Shown: positions 1-7,807 of the stretch, in pieces
Numbering within the stretch: the stretch's first letter is position 1
Layout: the number at the start of each line of letters is the position of its first letter
NCBI GenBank assembly: GCA_019240115.1
Contig: JAFAYV010000079.1
Coordinates: 32,790-96,789, forward strand
Origin: Solirubrobacterales bacterium
GTDB taxonomy: Bacteria; Actinomycetota; Thermoleophilia; Solirubrobacterales; Solirubrobacteraceae
DNA length: 64,000 nucleotides
Direction: 5' to 3'
Notes under the pieces: model-generated
Seen by the model: only the letters and a program-made list of their open reading frames with translations
The model's database searches: none
What the model was told of the DNA's origin: nothing
Position numbers and translations under genes: made by a program

Positions 1-1
1 C

Positions 2-64
2 ACCCAGCCGGGCTCGGTCAAGAGCGGGCGGTCGCTGCGCCAGATCGCCCGGGAGGGCACGTGA
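2..64 (+). CDS. C-terminal tail of an upstream protein (partial)
   Basis: An open frame enters the window from the left and ends at TGA 62-64, reading a basic tail (...KSGRSLRQIAREGT). The stop overlaps the GTG start of the following transporter in a GTGA arrangement, the same coupling seen repeatedly in this window, which supports it as a genuine gene end. Only 20 residues are visible, so no function can be given. Confidence 0.5.
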   Translation, partial: TQPGSVKSGRSLRQIAREGT

Positions 65-1536
65 GCGCTGACGGCGAGAACGGCACGATCCGGACCCGGA
101 TCCCGGCGCGGCTGGACCGTCTGCCGTGGTCGCGCTTTCACTGGACGGTGATCATCGGGCTCGGGACGGTGTGGATCCTCGACGGCCTCGAGGTGACGAT
201 CGTCTCCAGCATCTCCGGCCGGCTGGGGGAGAAGGGGGCCGGGATCGGGATCTCCGCCGCCCACGTCACCGGCTGGGGGGCCTCGCTGTACGTCGCGGGC
301 GCGTGTCTGGGCGCGCTCGTGTTCGGACAGCTCACCGATCGCTACGGCCGCAAGAAGCTGTTCATGGTCACCCTCGGCGTCTACCTCGCCGCCACCGTGC
401 TGACCGCGTTCTCGTTCGCCACCTGGTGGTTCTTTCTCTGCCGCTTTCTCACCGGCTTCGGGATCGGCGGCGAGTACTCGGCGATCAACTCGGCGATCGA
501 CGAGCTGATCCCCTCCGAGCACCGCGGGCGCGTCGACGTGGCGATCAACGGCAGCTACTGGGGCGGGGCGTCGGTGGGGGCGCTGCTGGCCGTGGTCGCG
601 CTGAACGAGAGCATCTTCGCGGTCAACGTCGGATGGCGGCTGTGCTTCGGGCTCGGCGCGGTCCTGGGCACGGTCATCCTGCTCGTGCGGCGCAACGTGC
701 CCGAGAGCCCCCGCTGGCTGTTCATCCACGGCCGCGATCGGGAGGCCGAGGAGATCGTCGCCGACATCGAGGGCCAGGTGCAGGCATCCACCGGACGGCC
801 GCTGCCCGAGGCCGAGGAGGAGATCACCGTCCGGCAGCGGCGCACGGTGCCGTTGTCGATGATCGTCCGCTCGGTCGTGACGCTCTACCCCAGGCGCACG
901 ATCCTCGGCCTGGCGCTGTTCATCGGCCAGGCGTTCCTCTACAACTCGATCCTGTTCGGGCTCGGGGACCTGCTCGGGACCTACTTCCACGTCTCCAGCG
1001 GCGACGTGCCCTATTACGTGGCGATCTTCGGCGTGGGCAACCTGCTCGGACCGCTGTCGCTCGGGCGCCTGTTCGACACCGTCGGCCGCAAGCCGATGAT
1101 CGCCGGCGCCTACCTGCTGTCGGGCGTCCTGCTCGTCGTCACGGCGCTGCTGTTCCGCGGCCACGACCTGACGGCCGCCTCGATGACGGGGGCGTTGACG
1201 GTCGTCTTCTTCTTCGCGTCGCCCGGGGTGTCGGGCGCCTACCTGACGGTCTCCGAGGTGTTTCCGATGGAGACCCGCGCGATGTGCATCGCGGTCTTCT
1301 ATGCGGTCGGCACCGGCATCGGCGGCATCACCGGCCCGTTGGTGTTCTCGGCCCTGATCACGACCGGCGACGTCGACAAGGCAGCGCTCGCGTTGATCAT
1401 CGGCGCCGCGATGATGATCCTCGGCGGCCTCGCCGAGGTCGTCTTCGGCGTCAAGGCCGAGCGCCAGAGCCTGGAGCGCATCGCCGCCCCGCTGACCGCC
1501 TCCGACGCCGGCGGGGCCGCTGCCGCGACCGCGTAG
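61..1536 (+). CDS. MFS transporter, sugar-porter-like
   Basis: This is a 491-aa integral membrane transporter with about 12 hydrophobic helices. The loop 2-3 signature GQLTDRYGRKK is at residues 89-99, a second copy (GRLFDTVGRKP) lies in the second half, and PESPRWL at 214-220 is typical of the sugar porter and related metabolite:H+ symporter families. The GTG start at 61 overlaps the upstream stop codon (GTGA), so it is probably translated with the preceding gene. It resembles the decayed transporter at 25955-26680 in layout. Substrate cannot be told from sequence; an organic acid or sugar taken up with protons is the family expectation. Confidence 0.85.
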   Translation: MSADGENGTIRTRIPARLDRLPWSRFHWTVIIGLGTVWILDGLEVTIVSSISGRLGEKGAGIGISAAHVTGWGASLYVAGACLGALVFGQLTDRYGRKKLFMVTLGVYLAATVLTAFSFATWWFFLCRFLTGFGIGGEYSAINSAIDELIPSEHRGRVDVAINGSYWGGASVGALLAVVALNESIFAVNVGWRLCFGLGAVLGTVILLVRRNVPESPRWLFIHGRDREAEEIVADIEGQVQASTGRPLPEAEEEITVRQRRTVPLSMIVRSVVTLYPRRTILGLALFIGQAFLYNSILFGLGDLLGTYFHVSSGDVPYYVAIFGVGNLLGPLSLGRLFDTVGRKPMIAGAYLLSGVLLVVTALLFRGHDLTAASMTGALTVVFFFASPGVSGAYLTVSEVFPMETRAMCIAVFYAVGTGIGGITGPLVFSALITTGDVDKAALALIIGAAMMILGGLAEVVFGVKAERQSLERIAAPLTASDAGGAAAATA

Positions 1537-1550
1537 CCGCAGCCGCGAAG

Positions 1551-1556
1551 TAGGCT
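1551..1556 (+). promoter_or_regulatory. -10 element of a leaderless promoter for lysS
   Basis: TAGGCT ends 7 nt before ATG 1564. The same TANNNT-N7-start arrangement recurs at many genes in this window, so transcription probably begins at the A of the ATG. There is no Shine-Dalgarno sequence in between. Confidence 0.6.
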
Positions 1557-1563
1557 GGCCGGT

Positions 1564-3222
1564 ATGGGCCGGTCCGAGCTGTGGGACGACGCGATCGCGG
1601 AGCGCGTGCTCGCCGACGCGGACCCGGGGCGGCGGATCGTCTGCGCGTCGGGCATCTCGCCGTCGGGGCCGATCCACATGGGCAACCTCCGCGAGGTGTT
1701 CACCACCCATCTCGTCGCCGAGGCGCTGCGCCGCCGCGGTCGCGAGGTCGTCCACCTGCATTCCTGGGACGACTACGACCGCTTTCGCAAGGTGCCCGCC
1801 GGGGTCGATCCCGGCTTCGAGCGCTACGTCGGGTGGCCGTTGGCCGAGATCCCCGATCCGCGGGGCGGCGCGGGCTCCTACGCCGAGCACTTCATGGCCG
1901 AGTTCCGCGCGGCGCTTGCGCGCCTGGGCATCGTCATGACCGAGGTGCGCCAGTCCGAGCAGTACCCCAAGGGCAGCTACAACGTCGCCATCCGCCGGGC
2001 GATGGACGAGCGCGGCTTCGTGTTCGACACGCTCGAGGGCCAGCAGACGCGGGGCCGGCACGAGCGGTCGGCCGCGCAGCGGCGAGCCGAGTACTACCCG
2101 TTCAGGCCCTACTGCCCGGTCTGCCGGCGCGACGACACGCGCGTGACGCGGTGGGACTCGCCCACGGCGACGTGGGAGTGCCGCCACGGCCACGCCGGCG
2201 AGATGAGCCTCGCCGACGGGGCGACGATCAGCGGCAAGCTCGTCTGGAAGGTCGACTGGCCGATGCGCTGGGCCCACGAGGCGGTGGCGTTCGAGCCCGC
2301 CGGCGAGGACCACCACGCTCCGACCGGGAGCTTCACCGTCGGGCGGAGGCTCGTCTCCGAGCTGTACGGAGGCCGAGCCCCCGACTCGGTCGTGTACTCG
2401 TTCGTGGGGCTCGCCGGGGCCGGGGGCAAGATGTCGGGCTCGGTCGGGGGCGCGGCGATCCCCGCGACCGCGCTCGAGGTGCTCGAGCCCGCGCTCGTCC
2501 GCTGGCTGTACGTCCGCCGGGTCCCGGCGCAGTCATTCGCGATCGATCTCGCGCCCCGGGCGGTGCAGCGGCTCTACGACGAGTGGGACCACCTGTCGCA
2601 GCGGGTCGCCGCCGGCACCGCCGCGGGCGCGGACGCCGCCATGCACCGCGAGAGCGTGGAGTCCTCGGCCGGTCCGGTGCAGCGCACGGGGCGGGCGGTC
2701 TCCTTCCGGCTGCTCGCCTCGGTCGCCGACATCACGCAGGGCAACCGCGAGCAGATCGCCCGGATCGTCTCTCACCATCTCGGCGGCGGCGCTCCTCAGA
2801 GGGCCCTGCTGGACGAGCTCGAGCCACGGCTGACGTGCGCGATCCACTTCGCCACCGAGCTCGTGCCCGCATCCGAGCGCACCCGGCTGCGCGAGGCGTT
2901 CGCGCCCCACGAGCTCGCCGGGCTCGACGAGACGACGCGACGCGGGGTCGCCATGCTCGCCGAGGGTCTCGACGACGACTGGTCGCTGCCCGGGCTGACC
3001 GCGCTCATCTACGCGGTGCCCAAGCGACTGCACGGCCTGCCCGACGACGCCACGCCCGACGCCGAGGTCAAGGCCGCCCAGCGCACGTTCTTCAAGGCCG
3101 TCTATCGGCTCCTGGTCGACGCCGAGACCGGCCCCCGCCTGCCGACGCTGCTGCTGTCGATCGGTCCGGAGCGGGCGCGCGAGCTGCTCGGCTCCTGCAC
3201 CGCCGCGACGGCGACGTCCTAG
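1564..3222 (+). CDS. lysS: Lysyl-tRNA synthetase, class I
   Basis: This enzyme charges tRNA-Lys with lysine using ATP, in the cytosol. It is the class I (Rossmann-fold) form, not the common class II form. The HIGH-type motif is GPIHMGN at residues 35-41 and the KMSKS-type loop is GKMSGS at 288-293. A possible zinc site sits between them (CPVC at 184-187, then CRHGH near 206-210). The length of 552 aa is usual for the family. ATG 1564 is chosen because it lies exactly 7 nt after a -10 hexamer. The gene is followed after 3 bp by an exporter. Class I LysRS is known mainly from archaea and scattered bacteria, including some actinobacteria. Confidence 0.93.
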   Translation: MGRSELWDDAIAERVLADADPGRRIVCASGISPSGPIHMGNLREVFTTHLVAEALRRRGREVVHLHSWDDYDRFRKVPAGVDPGFERYVGWPLAEIPDPRGGAGSYAEHFMAEFRAALARLGIVMTEVRQSEQYPKGSYNVAIRRAMDERGFVFDTLEGQQTRGRHERSAAQRRAEYYPFRPYCPVCRRDDTRVTRWDSPTATWECRHGHAGEMSLADGATISGKLVWKVDWPMRWAHEAVAFEPAGEDHHAPTGSFTVGRRLVSELYGGRAPDSVVYSFVGLAGAGGKMSGSVGGAAIPATALEVLEPALVRWLYVRRVPAQSFAIDLAPRAVQRLYDEWDHLSQRVAAGTAAGADAAMHRESVESSAGPVQRTGRAVSFRLLASVADITQGNREQIARIVSHHLGGGAPQRALLDELEPRLTCAIHFATELVPASERTRLREAFAPHELAGLDETTRRGVAMLAEGLDDDWSLPGLTALIYAVPKRLHGLPDDATPDAEVKAAQRTFFKAVYRLLVDAETGPRLPTLLLSIGPERARELLGSCTAATATS

Positions 3223-3225
3223 CAC

Positions 3226-4620
3226 GTGGCCGTCAGCGAGCGCCGCGCCGAGCGGCTGACCCTGGTCGCGATGAGCCTCGGCTTCGCCGTCGTACAGCTC
3301 GACATCAGCGTCGTCAACGTCGCCATCAAGGCGATCGGCGACGCGCTCGGCGGCGGGGTCAGCGCTCTGCAATGGGTGGTCAACGCGTACACGATCGGCT
3401 TCGCCGCGTTCATCCTCACCGCCGGCGCGCTTGCCGACCGGATCGGGGCCAAGGGGGTGTTCGTCGCCGGCTTCGCGCTGTTCACGACGGCGTCGGTCGT
3501 CTGTGGGCTGGCGCCCGATCTCGGCGTGCTCATCGCGGCGCGCGCGGTCCAGGGCATCGGCGCCGCGGTGCTCGTGCCGTCGTCGCTGACCCTGCTCAAC
3601 CACGCCTACACCGATGCCGCCGCCCGCGCCCACGCCGTCGGCCTGTGGCTGGCGGGGGCCAGCTTGGCGCTCTCCGGGGGGCCGCTCGTCGGCGGGGTGC
3701 TGATCGCGACGCTCGGCTGGCGGGCGATCTTCTTCATCAACGTGCCGGTGGCGCTGATCGGGATCTGGCTGAGCCGGCGCTTCGCGGGCGAGACCCCGCA
3801 GGCGCGTGACCGGGGGGTCGACGTGGCCGGGCAGGCGTTCGCCGTCCTGACGCTGACCGCGCTGGTGGCGGCCACGATCGAGGGCGGGACGCAGGGCTTC
3901 GGTTCCTTGCCGGTGCTCGTCGGCTACGCGCTCGCGGCGCTGGCGGGCGTGATCTTCGTCGCGCTCGAGGCTCGTGGCGCGCGTCCCATGCTCCCGCTGG
4001 CGCTGTTCCGCGCGCGGGCGTTCAGTGCTCCGGCGGCGATCGGGATCCTGATCAACACGGCGTTCTACGGGCTGATCTTCGTCTTCAGCCTCCTGTTCCA
4101 GCGCGCCCAGCACCTGACCGCGCTGCAGACCGGGCTGGCGCTCGCGCCGATCATGGTCGCGATCACCGCGGCCAACGTGGCCGCCGGTCGGGTCAACCGG
4201 CTCGTCGGCCCGCGGCGAACCGTCGCCGCCGGCGTGGTGGCGTTCGCGGCCTGCTGCGCCGGCCTGCTCGGCGTCGGCGCGCGCACCGGCTACGCCGCGA
4301 TGGTCGTCCAGCTGACGCTGCTCGGCGCCGCCGCGGGATCGATCGTGCCGGTCATCACCTCGGAGATGCTCGGCAGCGTCGATCGCAGCCGCTCGGGCGT
4401 CGCCGCCGGCACGCTGAACACGCTGCGCCAGACCGGCTCGGCGATCGGCGTGGCGCTGTTCGGCTCGCTGCTCGCCGGTTCGGGGATCACCGTCGGGGTG
4501 CACATCTCGCTGGGGATCACGATTGGGCTCTCGGCGGTGATCCTGACGCTGACGCCGTTGATGGCGGCCCGACCTGGCGCCGGGGCCGAACCAGCGCCGC
4601 CCTCGCGGGCCTCCGGATAG
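3226..4620 (+). CDS. MFS exporter, DHA2 (EmrB/QacA) type
   Basis: This 464-aa membrane protein has 12-14 predicted helices. An acidic residue lies in helix 1 (QLDISVVNVA near 24-33), the loop 2-3 motif is ALADRIGAKG near 68-77, and motif C of drug:H+ antiporters is visible (LSGGPLVGGVL near 149-159). These features place it with proton-driven multidrug or metabolite exporters of the DHA2 family. The GTG start is 3 bp after the lysS stop, so the two are probably co-transcribed. It ends in TAG 4618-4620, which touches the control region of the IclR gene. The substrate is unknown. Confidence 0.85.
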   Translation: MAVSERRAERLTLVAMSLGFAVVQLDISVVNVAIKAIGDALGGGVSALQWVVNAYTIGFAAFILTAGALADRIGAKGVFVAGFALFTTASVVCGLAPDLGVLIAARAVQGIGAAVLVPSSLTLLNHAYTDAAARAHAVGLWLAGASLALSGGPLVGGVLIATLGWRAIFFINVPVALIGIWLSRRFAGETPQARDRGVDVAGQAFAVLTLTALVAATIEGGTQGFGSLPVLVGYALAALAGVIFVALEARGARPMLPLALFRARAFSAPAAIGILINTAFYGLIFVFSLLFQRAQHLTALQTGLALAPIMVAITAANVAAGRVNRLVGPRRTVAAGVVAFAACCAGLLGVGARTGYAAMVVQLTLLGAAAGSIVPVITSEMLGSVDRSRSGVAAGTLNTLRQTGSAIGVALFGSLLAGSGITVGVHISLGITIGLSAVILTLTPLMAARPGAGAEPAPPSRASG

Positions 4621-4621
4621 T

Positions 4622-4636
4622 GTTCGCATCGCGAAC
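4622..4636 (+). promoter_or_regulatory. Perfect palindrome at the IclR-family gene start (likely operator)
   Basis: GTTCGC-ATC-GCGAAC is a perfect 6-3-6 inverted repeat ending 1 bp before ATG 4638. A possible -10 hexamer TAGTGT (4618-4623) overlaps its left arm. A palindrome at the very start of a regulator gene is the classic position for autoregulation; binding by the encoded protein is inferred. Confidence 0.6.
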
Positions 4637-4637
4637 G

Positions 4638-5420
4638 ATGGAGGGCCGACCCCGGAGCGCCGACTTCGTCCAGTCCCTCGAGCGGGGGCTGGCGGTCATC
4701 AACGCCTTCGACGCCGAGCACCGCGAGCTCGGGCTCTCGGAGGTCGCGCGGATCACCGGGCTGACGCGCGCCTCGGCGCGGCGCTTTCTGCTGACGCTCG
4801 TCCAGCTCGGCTACATGACCCTCGACGACGGGAGATTCTCGTTGCGCCCGCGCGTGCTCGAGCTCGGCTACGCCTACCTGTCGAGCCTGTCGCTGCCCGA
4901 GGTCGCCCAGCCGCACATGGAGCGCCTCGTCGACGAGGTCAACGAGTCGTCGTCGGTCTCGGTCCTCGACGACCTCGAGGTCGTCTACGTGGCGCGCGTG
5001 CCGACGCGGCGGATCATGAGCACCACGCTCTCGGTCGGCACGCGGCTGCCCGCGTACGCGACGTCGATGGGCCGGGTGCTGCTCGCGGCGCTGCCGGCGG
5101 CCGAGCTCGAGGGGCGCCTGGCGCGGATGGAGATCCGGCCGCTGTCGGCGAACACGATCGCCGGCGTGTCCGAGCTGCGCGCGGCGCTCGACGGGGTGCG
5201 CGCCCGCGGCTGGGCGACCATCGACCAGGAGCTCGAGGCGGGGGTCCGCTCGCTGGCGGTGCCGATCCGCGGCGCGAACGGCGAGGTCGTGGCCGCGCTC
5301 AACGTCTCGGTTCACGCCAGCCGCGGCACGATGGCCTCGCTGCGCCGCGACGTCCTCCCGCACGCCCGGGCGGCGGCGTCCGCGATCGAGGAGGACCTGC
5401 GGGGCGCCAGCGGCGGCTAG
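4638..5420 (+). CDS. IclR-family transcriptional regulator (PcaR/PcaU/PobR-like)
   Basis: This 260-aa regulator has an N-terminal winged helix (about residues 8-65, QSLERGLAVINAFD... then SEVARITGLTRASARRFL) and a C-terminal IclR effector domain (about 75-255). The phrasing of the helix region is that of the subgroup controlling the beta-ketoadipate (protocatechuate) pathway, so an aromatic acid or a catabolic intermediate is a likely ligand. ATG 4638 is preferred over GTG 4620 because the latter lies inside the preceding stop codon region and upstream of the palindrome at 4622-4636. No pca genes are visible nearby, so its regulon is not shown here; the MFS genes on both sides are candidate targets. 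Confidence 0.85.
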   Translation: MEGRPRSADFVQSLERGLAVINAFDAEHRELGLSEVARITGLTRASARRFLLTLVQLGYMTLDDGRFSLRPRVLELGYAYLSSLSLPEVAQPHMERLVDEVNESSSVSVLDDLEVVYVARVPTRRIMSTTLSVGTRLPAYATSMGRVLLAALPAAELEGRLARMEIRPLSANTIAGVSELRAALDGVRARGWATIDQELEAGVRSLAVPIRGANGEVVAALNVSVHASRGTMASLRRDVLPHARAAASAIEEDLRGASGG

Positions 5421-5436
5421 CTAGTGGCCGTCGCGG

Positions 5437-6666
5437 TCAGGAGTCCGCGCTCGCCGCCGCCGCCCGGCGCCGCGCGGCCCGCACCGTCGCCGACTCGCTC
5501 GCGGCCCACACGATCAGCGCGGCCCCGGCGATCAGCGCTCCCAGCACGCAGTCGCCGGCCCAGCCGTCGTTGGCGTAGATCGCGGAGGCGAGCGCCGAGA
5601 ACAGCGCCCCGCCGAGGAAGTAGGCGACCATGTAGGCGGTCGTCAGCCGGCTGCGCGCTTCGGGCACGAGCGCGTAGATCGCGTTCTGGTTGGAGATGTG
5701 CAGCCCCTGCACTCCGAGGTCGAGCACGGCGATGCCGATGATCAGCGCCGCGAGGGAGTGCCGGCCGGCGGCGAGGATCGCCCAGCTGACGAGCACGATG
5801 AGCACGGTGGCGGTCGTCGTGTGCTTGACCCGGCCGCGGTCGGCGAGCCGGCCGGCGAGCGTCGCCGCGCCCGCGCCCGCGACCCCGACGAGGCCGAAGA
5901 GGCCGATCGTCGCGTTCCCGTAGTGATAGGGCGGACCCGCGAGCAGATAGGAGAGCGGGGTCCACAGGGTGGAGAAGCATCCGAAGGCGAGCGCGCCGAG
6001 GACCATCCGCTGGCGTAGGACGGGCTCTGAGGCCACGAGCGAGAGCACCGAGCGCAGCAGGCCGAGGTACGGGGTGGTGGTCGTGGGCGCGATCCGCGGC
6101 AGCGCTCGGCGCAACGTCGCGCACAGCACGAGCATCAGGACCGCCGCGAGCCAGAACACGGCGCGCCAGCCGACGAGCCCGGCGATGAGCCCGCTCACCG
6201 TCCGCGCGAGCAGGATCCCGATCAGCAGCCCGCTCATCACGGTCCCGACGATGCGGCCGCGCTCGTTGTCGGCGGCGAGCGTGGAGACCATGGGGACGAT
6301 CACCTGGGCGACGACCGAGCTCAGTCCGACGATGGCGATGGCCGCCGCGAACACGACGAAGCTCGGGGACACCGCGACCACCACGAGGGCGGTCGTCGTG
6401 ATCAGCAGGGTGCCGGTGATCAGCCGGCGGCGCTCGTGCAGGTCGCCGAGCGGCACCACGAACGCGAGGCCGAGCCCGTAGCCGATCTGGGAGACGGTGA
6501 CGAGCAGGCCTCCGGTCCCCTTCGAGACGCCGAAGTCGTGCGCAAGGGTGTCGAGCAGCGGCTGGGCGTAGTAGAGGTTGGCGGCGGCCGCCCCGGTGGC
6601 GAGGGCGAGTAACAGCACCAGCCCGCGGCTGATGCCGGCCCCGGGCTGGGCGGCCTCGTCGTCCAC
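5437..6666 (-). CDS. MFS transporter, YnfM/AraJ-like
   Basis: This 409-aa membrane protein has about 12 hydrophobic helices and short loops. The N-terminal stretch LYYAQPLLDTLAHDFGVS is characteristic of the YnfM/AraJ-type subgroup of MFS permeases, often annotated as arabinose or drug efflux proteins. The loop 2-3 region is GDLHERRRLI and the corresponding loop in the second half is GRLADRGRVK. It is convergent with the IclR gene (16 bp apart), so it is probably not in the same transcript. Substrate is unknown; export of a small metabolite or drug is the family expectation. Confidence 0.82.
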   Translation of the reverse strand: MDDEAAQPGAGISRGLVLLLALATGAAAANLYYAQPLLDTLAHDFGVSKGTGGLLVTVSQIGYGLGLAFVVPLGDLHERRRLITGTLLITTTALVVVAVSPSFVVFAAAIAIVGLSSVVAQVIVPMVSTLAADNERGRIVGTVMSGLLIGILLARTVSGLIAGLVGWRAVFWLAAVLMLVLCATLRRALPRIAPTTTTPYLGLLRSVLSLVASEPVLRQRMVLGALAFGCFSTLWTPLSYLLAGPPYHYGNATIGLFGLVGVAGAGAATLAGRLADRGRVKHTTTATVLIVLVSWAILAAGRHSLAALIIGIAVLDLGVQGLHISNQNAIYALVPEARSRLTTAYMVAYFLGGALFSALASAIYANDGWAGDCVLGALIAGAALIVWAASESATVRAARRRAAAASADS

Positions 6667-6690
6667 GACGATCCACCATAGTCCGAACGC

Positions 6691-7533
6691 TCAGCGGCGC
6701 AGGGCCGCGCGCACGGCGGGGCTGCCGGCGGCGAGCAACGCGGCTTCGTCGCCGAGGTCGTGCGCGGCCACCGCGGCGGCCAGCGAGCGCAGGCCGGCCG
6801 GGCCCGAGCGCTCGATCGCCGCGATCAGCGCCGCGCGCTCGCGCTGGCGCAGTGCGCCGGCGAGCCACAGTGCCTGCACCCACAGGCCGCGCTCGATCGC
6901 CGCCGCAACGAGGCCGTCCCAGCGGCGCAACGGCAGCAGCCGCATGACCGTCGGCAGGCGCTCGGGCTCCTCGAGCACGAACGCCACCTCGAGCGTCGAG
7001 GAAGGGTCCATGGCCGCCAGCGCGGCGGCGATAGCGTCGTCGGACAGATAGGCGACGTAGCGTCCCATCGTCACGTGCTCGCCCCGGCGCACGAGCTCGG
7101 CGGTGACCTCGGCGACCCGCGGCGCGGGGATGCGGGCGATGACCGCCGCGGCGCGCCGAGGATCGATCTCGATCGCCACGTCGGCGAGGAACGCGGTCGG
7201 CAGCCGGGCGGCCATCTCGACCGCCCGCTCGGGATCGAGCTGGGTGGTGATCTGGGCTGAGAGCAGCGGCCCGAACACGCTCTGGCCGATCGCCGCCCCC
7301 AGCCCCACCGGCACGAGGCGACTGACTCCCGCCAGCCCCCGCAGCGACCCCGACTGGGCGTCGAACAGCGTCTCGGTGACGCGCAGGCGCAGCGCCCGCA
7401 GATCGTCGAGCCCGAGTCGCTCGAGGTAGCTCAGCGACGCCGGCTCGCGCTGCAGCAGGCGCGCGAGCTTGAGCACCTCGGCCCGCGCCCGCGCCGACTC
7501 GGCCGCGCCGGCGGACTCGGCCGCGCGGCTCAC
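6691..7533 (-). CDS. Helical-repeat protein of unknown function (MgtE N-domain-like)
   Basis: I do not recognise a specific function. The 280-aa protein is almost entirely alpha-helical, with recurring short units of the type LDPERAVEMAARLP, IDPRRAAAVIARIP and MDPSSTLEVAFVLEEPERL. These resemble the superhelical repeats of the cytosolic N domain of MgtE magnesium channels, but no channel domain follows. A glycine-rich hydrophobic stretch (VPVGLGAAIGQSVFGPLL, near residues 73-90) might touch a membrane. GTG 7533 overlaps the stop of the upstream 85-aa gene (GTGA), so the two are translationally coupled and probably work together. The similarity call rests on pattern only. Confidence 0.65.
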   Translation of the reverse strand: MSRAAESAGAAESARARAEVLKLARLLQREPASLSYLERLGLDDLRALRLRVTETLFDAQSGSLRGLAGVSRLVPVGLGAAIGQSVFGPLLSAQITTQLDPERAVEMAARLPTAFLADVAIEIDPRRAAAVIARIPAPRVAEVTAELVRRGEHVTMGRYVAYLSDDAIAAALAAMDPSSTLEVAFVLEEPERLPTVMRLLPLRRWDGLVAAAIERGLWVQALWLAGALRQRERAALIAAIERSGPAGLRSLAAAVAAHDLGDEAALLAAGSPAVRAALRR

Positions 7534-7787
7534 CGGGCGGTGCGGCGCACGACGGCGCGCAGCACTCGCGGCAGACGGTCAAGCGCACGGTCGCCGGCCC
7601 GCGCCAGCGCCTCGCCCTGGCGAGCGCGCGCCTCGCCGATCGCGTGGGCGAGGTCGCTCAGCTCGGCGTCGCGCAGCTCGGCCACCCCGGCGGGCAGGTC
7701 GCCGCCGAGCTCGGCGCGCAGGCGCGAGCGGCCGTCGTGCCGGTGCGAGCGGCCGTCGTGCCGGTGCGTGCGGGCATCGTCGTTCAT
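7530..7787 (-). CDS. Small hypothetical protein with tandem HRHDGRS repeat
   Basis: This is an 85-aa protein of unknown function. The N-terminal part carries two copies of a 7-residue unit (HRHDGRS), encoded by a perfect 21-bp tandem repeat at 7724-7765. The rest is an acidic/alanine-rich helix followed by a basic tail. ATG 7787 is 6 nt after a minus-strand hexamer TACTAG (7799-7794), fitting leaderless initiation. Its TGA overlaps the GTG of the helical-repeat gene, the main argument that it is a real gene. The intergenic space to the divergent oxidoreductase gene is only 20 bp. Confidence 0.55.
   Translation of the reverse strand: MNDDARTHRHDGRSHRHDGRSRLRAELGGDLPAGVAELRDAELSDLAHAIGEARARQGEALARAGDRALDRLPRVLRAVVRRTAR
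7724..7765. repeat. 21-bp perfect tandem repeat, 2 copies
   Basis: The unit starting GCGAGCGGCCGTCG is repeated exactly at 7724-7744 and 7745-7765 inside the 85-aa gene. The period is a multiple of three, so the frame is kept. Confidence 0.9.
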
Positions 7788-7807
7788 CCCCGCCTAGTAT
7801 TCCGCCG
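7788..7807. promoter_or_regulatory. 20-bp divergent region with overlapping -10 elements
   Basis: On the plus strand TAGTAT (7795-7800) is 7 nt before ATG 7808. On the minus strand TACTAG (7799-7794) is 6 nt before ATG 7787. The two hexamers overlap, so both leaderless promoters would use nearly the same base pairs and should exclude each other. Confidence 0.55.

Noticed and set aside
2533..4629. 698-aa open frame on the minus strand
   Set aside because: Arg/Asp/Gly/Gln-rich composition, no motif, and antisense to lysS and the DHA2 exporter: a GC-rich shadow frame.
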